NCBI GenBank assembly: GCA_032207245.1
Contig: CM063498.1
Span: 90,435,348 to 90,499,347 of the forward strand
Length of the DNA: 64,000 nucleotides
Direction of reading: 5' to 3'
DNA from: Pardosa pseudoannulata
Taxonomy: Eukaryota; Arthropoda; Arachnida; Araneae; Lycosidae
The position numbers were made by a program, and so were the translations under genes. Position 1 is the first letter of the stretch, and each line of letters begins with the position of its first letter. Positions 57,629-64,000 of the stretch are shown here, one piece after another. The notes beneath the pieces were generated by a model. That model was given only the letters and a program-made list of their open reading frames with translations. It did no database searches and was not told the DNA's origin.

Positions 57629-60600
57629 TATATATTAAATAGTGTTGCAATAAACTAAAGATTTTCAAGAACTGTTTTTCCACTCCAAAGATTTAAAAAA
57701 GATTTTTTTAAACAGTAATAATCGTCGTAAGAGAGCAAATCTCCCTAATTATTACTATTATTTTCTAAGAATTTCATCCTAAAAATTATTATGCTATTTT
57801 AAATGTGTTTTAATCCCTCTTATCTACTTAGCACAAAATTGATTGATGTGAACTCGCTTCTTTATTAACAGTTTTAATTGAAATGTATCACAACTATTTT
57901 ACAGAAAATATTATATAGAAAATCAGATGGAAAGCCCTGAAAAAGTATGGATTTACTAAAGACGTCTAAAATTGGAACCACTGGCACAATCTAAGTACAA
58001 ATTTTCGATCGGGAAATTACATTGGTACCATTGAGAAGTTACTACATACGAAAATATTTGCAAAAGTGATATCATGCTTTGGTTAACTAAACAAGAAACA
58101 TATCTTAAAACCGCTTTTTTTTTTTTTTTAACTCTGAAAATATTTGATCTGTTGTTCCCAAAGAAATTTTGGTCCCAGTTGTTCTAAAAAATGAAAGTAG
58201 TGTCTAGTTTTACAAATCCCTGGGAGGTTTCTTGTCCGTATTAAATTTATTTGATGAATAAAAAAAGGACAGAAGTTAATTAACTTATGAATATCTAGAC
58301 AATTACATTTGAATGGCAGCCACTACTACTCAACATTAAAAACTTGTTGATGACCAAAAGAGTACCGTCCTTCTTATTAAGGGTAATAAGTATAATAAAA
58401 TTCGTTCACAAGTCTAATGTGTTGTTAACGACAGTTCGATTTTTGTGTTATGTACAACTCTTTTTTTATACATAGTTTTATTAAAAGTGGTTACATATTT
58501 GCTAGAAATGCATGTTTATAGACAATTCAGATGTAAGAATTTAATAATAAAAAATGGGAAATCTCCTTTCTGTTCTGGTTATTTAGTAGCTCATGGTAGG
58601 ATTTAAAAATGGTACGGTTGTTTAAAATCTTCCTAAATATGGCGACCACTGGTTTAAAAACTGACGGTTTATTATTTTCCTCTCAGGAAAAAACTTCGGT
58701 ATGTATGAATAAATCTTAAGAAAATATTCACACATCTGTACAGTGTACACTTCAGATAGCAGCCAGTTCATTTGCACTCTCTATGTACACATCATAATTC
58801 AAGTTCTTAAAAATTGATAATAATGACAGCTAATGAGGAGAAAGGCAATAATTCATAATCTAAGACCTATTGTGTTTCAATCTTTCTACCGACTCGAAAA
58901 TTGCATTGGTGCCGTTGGAAATTAACTCCGCGTTTCATCAATGGACCTTGGTGAGCGGGGCGTCGCTCTTTCCAAATAAACTTCGAGTCACTCGCTGCCT
59001 ACGATCTTTCTCTTTGTAAGGTGTCGCGACCTTGAAGAGGATCCTCACTCTCGCTTCATCAGGGATCGTTGCGGGCAAAAACCAAACTCAGCGTAAGGAG
59101 ATGTACCCACGCACGGTCATTCTTACTACTGCGGTCTGACACTGTGTGTAATACGCAGAATTGGCAGCTAACTTTATCTTGATGGGAGGTAGGATGCGAC
59201 GGTGGCTGTATATCAGATAGCAGAACTCGAGTGAAAATAAGTCTATGTAATACGACACGGCTGGAGTTGCTTAACTTTGGAGAAACGGAGACAAAAACCA
59301 GAAAGATATTTCCATCCGCAAATGAAATGTGTTTGGAACATGGGACAGTTGTCAATCAAAAGACACAAAATCATTCGTACATAGAAATATAACGTCTCTA
59401 TTTGTATATATTTGCTATTAATAACACTTCTGATCGGGAAAAAATTTCAATCATTTCTTTCTCACTCAATGGATAGTAAGTAAAACATTAAGTAACTATC
59501 CAATTATTTTTCTTAAATTTCTTTGGGGAAAGGGTTTATGAAAACTTATAGTATTTTACATTGAATTAAAAAAGAATTTTAAAAATAGATAAACTGTTTA
59601 TTTATCTGACAAAATTTGTAAGTTATCCATAAACTGGATTGAAAAACTGATTTAATGGCAACTCATAAACCAGGTGGGGTCGGGTGTGAAAGATGAAGAG
59701 AGATTTTAAAATAATAATAATTAGCATACATTGGCATTAACTATTGGGCCAATTTTAGCGTTTAAACAACAAAGGTAAAAATAAACGATAAAGTAATCAC
59801 TAATATTAACTAAAACTGTAGAGTATATCTAATTCCCAAAATTGAACAGATGCAATTAATATACTGCACCAAAAAACCCTAAAATAAAATGTATAAAAGA
59901 GTATAAAAAATGCTTTTTTAAGAGACCTGTTCCGCGAATTGCCGTGAAGGTAATACAAACTAAAATATAAAAACTCATTTACAAAATTATTAATGAAACT
60001 TACTCCTTTTTTTATACACTAGTGTGTGGAAAGGGGGGGGGATGATTACGTTTCTGAGAGGGTAATCATGACAGGAATAAGAAGGGGAAAAAAAACCCTA
60101 GAAATGAAAGAAAAACATTTTCCTAATGACAACTCGGCTCATCCACGGAAAAAAAAAATGGCGATATCCCAAGACTGCGTCTGTTTCCTGCAAACGATAT
60201 CCGCTTCTAGTACAATTATTTGTTCGTCAACCGATGGTAGCAGCAAAAGGGGAAAAGAAACACAGCATAAATAACATAACTGAGACTCGCTAATGGAAGG
60301 AAATAAATTGTACTTTATCCTGTCTTTCAACTGAATACAGCAGACGCACCATAGTAAAAACATTATGAACATAGTTATTATTTCATCATTTGGAGAAAGT
60401 CGAATGTTCAGTTGGTGTATGTATGTAATAGCGTAGGCCGAAAAAGTATTTCCCATATTCATCAGTTTGCTAAAGGATACAGATCTGGCACAGTACTAGA
60501 AAGCAAAAAAGGAAGCGGAATATTTCATTTACCTATTTGTTTTTGTTATTATTGTTAAGAAAAAGTACTTGAAGTAAAATAAGATAATTAGATAGCAGAA

Positions 60601-62461
60601 AGTATACTTTAGAAGAAAAGAAAATGTCAGTAATTGGCAGATGTGTTATTAGAATAATATAGAGGAATTAAACGCTGATTTCTGAAAAAACATTAGCATT
60701 ATGATATCAAAAAACAAACATAATGATTCTTAACATTAATACGTTAATGCATTTAAGTTAGTTAATTGCATTTAAATTAAGTAATTGCTTCGACTATTTT
60801 ACTTCAGATAAAAAAAAAATTTTATGTATGGCAAAAAATTTATAATCGCAAAAAATAAATAAAATAAAATAAATAAAAAAACTATCACAACATGAAATCC
60901 CCACAAGAATTTCAAAAATTAAACCATAAACTGCTCAATGACAAAACAGACGTTTTGAGTATTTAAAACTAGACTATGGTAAGCATTGTATTTTCAATTT
61001 TCAACTGTTGTTAAGGGCAGATAGGAATTTTGTGGTTAACGCATTACTTCCTAAAGCAACACAAATTAATATATTTTTTAAAATCAGAGATATCACGTCA
61101 TCGTCCTCATTTGTTAATGACACCGAAAGTCATCGAATGTTCTTGAAATGAATAAAACTATTAACCACTTAATAGTTTATTTTTTTATCCCTTTTTTTCC
61201 ATCACAATAATTAAAACATGGCATAGAAGATTGTGTACATTTATTTTGCAATCTAAACTTCAGAGATAATCTGTCAAAAAGTCTGTGACGAATAAAAAAC
61301 TAAAAAAAATCGAACATAAGATTAGTTTAATTTACACATATATCACTGGGGAAAGTATTTTATGTGTAATAATAATTATTAACATATTTGTTTTCTTGTT
61401 AAAATAAGGCTGAGATTATACCACACATCGAGATGGTAAAGCCATCTATATATTTACGAATTTATCACAAATATATTAAATAAAAAACTAAGAACTACAA
61501 TAAACAAAGTGAAGACTTGAAATTAAACAAATATTTTAATCAAGCAATATAGATATATCCACACCTTCCCCAAAAATGGCAAAAGAAAAAATCATTCACA
61601 CATATATAACAATAGGCAAAGGTTTGGTGATTACGTTTTGTCAAATTAAATATGAATACAAGTAAGATATTACAAAACTCATAACATCCTTTTCCATTGT
61701 ATACTATGTGACTGTTCACTAAACAAATAAACATGCACCGGATTATGACATCATCCTATCTTGACCGCTTAAAGTAAACAACCCACAACGGTTCTAGTCT
61801 AGATCCATCAACTTAACGAGATTATCAAGAATGCAACTTGCCTACCTGATTCGTTGTCATTTCTCAGATGTGATAAGATTACACCACAGTTTAGCAACAA
61901 TCTTTAACCTTAAGAATTACTTGCAGCTCACTAAAAAGGAAGGCGCGGTAAAAGATCTCAAAACTCAGGAATATATCTAAATTGAGGAATTCAAGTACCT
62001 TTGTCTTTGACGGTGCAAATGAGCAAAGAAAATATTCGGTTGCAGACTAAATCTGCCGTATCATTTTTCAAGGTTGCGTCAATGAAAGCAGCGTGTAACG
62101 CACGACTCGCCTCTCACCCATAGCACTTTTTTTTTAAACTCATTTAACCATTATGGAGTGAATTGTATTTAAATGAAATTGAAAATTAAGGGATGTAATT
62201 TAAAATATCACAATTTACGTTTCCTTGCATTTCTGAGAAAGGTGACTTAATAATTAACAGGGTTTTAAAATTTCGTTTTATTTTAGCTTATTTATAAAGA
62301 GGAAAAACTGAACATCACATAACCTTTTCGGTCTGGTGTCTAACTTATAAGACAAAATGTTTCCCCAAGATCCTCGTGCTCTTAAACATGCATTTTATGA
62401 TATTTCTAAAAGACGCCTAGGTTTTTCTCCCAATGCCCATACACCAGGAAAGACATTTTTG

Positions 62462-62604
62462 TTTACTCTAGGGGTTATTTTTTTTTCGTGTATGAATGTA
62501 ATTTAAATTTTAATGGCAATTAAAAATATTGGTTCACTCTAGGGGTTATTTTTTTTTTCATGTATGAATGTAATTTAAATTTTAATGGCAATTAAAAATA
62601 TTGG
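62462..62604. repeat. 71-bp tandem duplication, nearly identical
   Basis: 62462-62532 and 62533-62604 (TTTACTCTAGGGGTTATTTT and TTCACTCTAGGGGTTATTTT starts) differ by about two substitutions and one T, so the duplication is recent. Confidence 0.95.
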
Positions 62605-64000
62605 TTTTAAGTGCGTTACTTAACTAATGTTTGATATAGTTCTTCTTTTGAAAAACAATTATATTTGGGATTTAGGAGTCCAGTGCCCTATAATAGTACA
62701 TACCATTAAAATCAAACTGTTTGACGAAATTAAATAAAAGATGTAAGAAGTAAGATGTTAAGGGCAGTTAGTTATATAGGGGTTTTAATTGGGAGGAGGA
62801 CTAAAAACACAATGTCAGGCTCGAAACGTTTATGAGAAAAGAAAAGTATATCATTGATCCACAAATGCATGACAATGGTTTAACTTGAATATTGTAAGGC
62901 AGCATATATCAAGTCTAAAATAATCACTCATGCTTGCCACATATTTTTAGCTTTATAAACAGAAACGAATCCATGAAGGAAGTTTTAAATATCACAAATA
63001 AAAATGCCATTCATCGTCAAAGTTACTGGGTCAGAAATGCATACGAATTGCACAAATGATTACACTCACCACCAAAGTGCGATCGACAAAAACGAGAAAC
63101 TTAAATGAACTCTCCAATAGTCTGAAATCGTTAAGTGCTGAATACGAGAGCTCAAAATGATTAGGTTATTATGTCCAGGTCATACGTGATACAATGTAGA
63201 AGAAAAAATCTCTAATGTCAGACACCTCTCGGAAGGAAACAAACTAACAAAACGCGTGAATTAAAAACAAAGCGTGTAGAAAGAAAAAGCAAACCTTGTT
63301 CTTTAAGTGGGGGCCTTGAAACACAAAGTGAACGCAGAAACGTTCACGCTGTCGTCATAAATGCAGCTTTACAAATTGCTGCTAATGACTGAGGTGGTAG
63401 TTTTATTTTTGTTAGCACTATACTTTAAAGAGGCTGGTAAAAGACAACTGCGTAGAAGAGGGGCTGAGAGTAAAAGCTACATGAATTATTAATAACAATA
63501 ATAATTTTTAAAACTAAAATCCCCCTACCAATAAAAAAGAAAAAACTATGCAAGTTTTGATTTTAAACCTTTTTAAGTCCGTGGTAAATATACTTACGAC
63601 CAAGTCACTATTTTTAAATGTCTAAGGTAAGCCGTTCATTAGTTATGCCATTCATTAATAATTTCAGAAATAATAAAGGAAATTAATAAACGTTTAGACC
63701 TCGCAACACGGTTATAGCAGTTATGGTAAGGTTAGCTGCAGATGGAGAGGAAAAGACAGGAATAGGAAGTCAGCTTCTGAACGTAACACTTCGTTCCTTT
63801 GAGTCATTTTAATTCATTCGATAAATTGTTTTTTAGATTGTAAAATCTGAAAAATATACTTTAAAATCACAATCAAAAATGTATGTGTGTGTTTCCAAGA
63901 CATTAACATTTTTAATTAATTCAAAATCATACGGTTTTCACATGCAAACGTACAATCTTACAATGTGACCCATATCCGTACAATGTACCGTAAAAGTATA

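Larger units (their letters stand above)
46273..64000. other. Region upstream of the CdGAPr start codon: 5' UTR intron and/or flanking DNA
   Basis: Because exon A begins with an acceptor, at least part of this region should be intron, with a non-coding first exon somewhere to the right. I could not place that exon or a core promoter. It contains two solo LTRs, hAT-like MITEs, a dispersed inverted repeat, a C-rich tract and local tandem duplications. In 49300-50680, 57640-62460 and 62610-64000 I see no feature I can name. The stretch around 58900-59350 is less AT-rich than its surroundings but has no recognisable coding content. Confidence 0.6.

Noticed and set aside
59059..59355. 98-codon minus-strand frame in a less AT-rich patch upstream of CdGAPr
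   Set aside because: No recognisable motif and no splice or promoter support. It might overlap an untranslated exon, but nothing in the sequence decides it.
61900..62130. Possible 5' UTR exon of CdGAPr with a GTACTT donor-like site
   Set aside because: Donor-like sites are common by chance, and no promoter or transcript evidence singles this one out.
62358..62507. 49-codon plus-strand frame starting MFPQDPRALKHAFYD
   Set aside because: It has an unusually balanced composition, but it runs into the 71-bp duplication and has no recognised motif or splice context.

Overview
This window is AT-rich animal nuclear DNA dominated by introns and transposable elements. It has very large introns, GT-AG splice sites, no operons, and many tRNA-derived SINEs, hAT-like MITEs, Helitron pieces, piggyBac remnants and solo LTRs. 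The one gene I can model encodes a PX-SH3 (RhoGAP) protein of the Drosophila CdGAPr / vertebrate ARHGAP32-ARHGAP33 family. The intron sizes, the SINE type and a dispersed repeat family that I associate with arachnids suggest an arthropod, probably a spider or other chelicerate. That taxonomic guess is inference.

The gene lies on the minus strand. Five exons joined in a consistent phase give the first 204 residues. They are exon A (46181-46272, holding the start codon at 46218), B (36110-36200), C (35392-35655), D (32419-32514) and E (30207-30329). B to D carry the PX domain. E carries the linker and the first part of the SH3 domain. I could not find the exon that completes the SH3 domain between 1 and 30206, so this intron runs off the left edge and exceeds 30 kb. 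Exon A opens with a splice acceptor and an in-frame stop ahead of the ATG, so at least one more 5' UTR exon should lie at higher coordinates. I could not locate it or the promoter in 46273-64000.

Layout: 1-30206 is the partial SH3 intron. It holds a palindromic SINE pair, a piggyBac remnant with a transposase fragment, three hAT-like MITEs, a Helitron cluster carrying a frameshifted OTU-protease ORF (11018-14012), several SINEs, a small foldback MITE family, and an isolated GC-rich 84-codon ORF (20130-20384) that I cannot identify. 30207-36200 holds four of the exons, with a MITE of about 1.2 kb in the intron between C and D. 36201-46180 is the first coding intron, with a second, minus-strand Helitron cluster (40801-41994), a 27-bp perfect hairpin, SINEs and a hAT-like MITE. 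46273-64000 lies upstream of the start codon. It contains two solo LTRs, a hAT MITE partly duplicated in tandem with a SINE tail at the junction, further MITE copies, a C-rich tract and several local duplications.

I found no rRNA, CRISPR array or functional tRNA, and nothing that amounts to a new multi-gene system. The points most worth a second look are the Helitrons with stacked 5' ends and the OTU ORF, the inverted SINE duplication, the 33-bp TTAA-to-TTAA palindrome, the unidentified foldback family and the GC-rich ORF.
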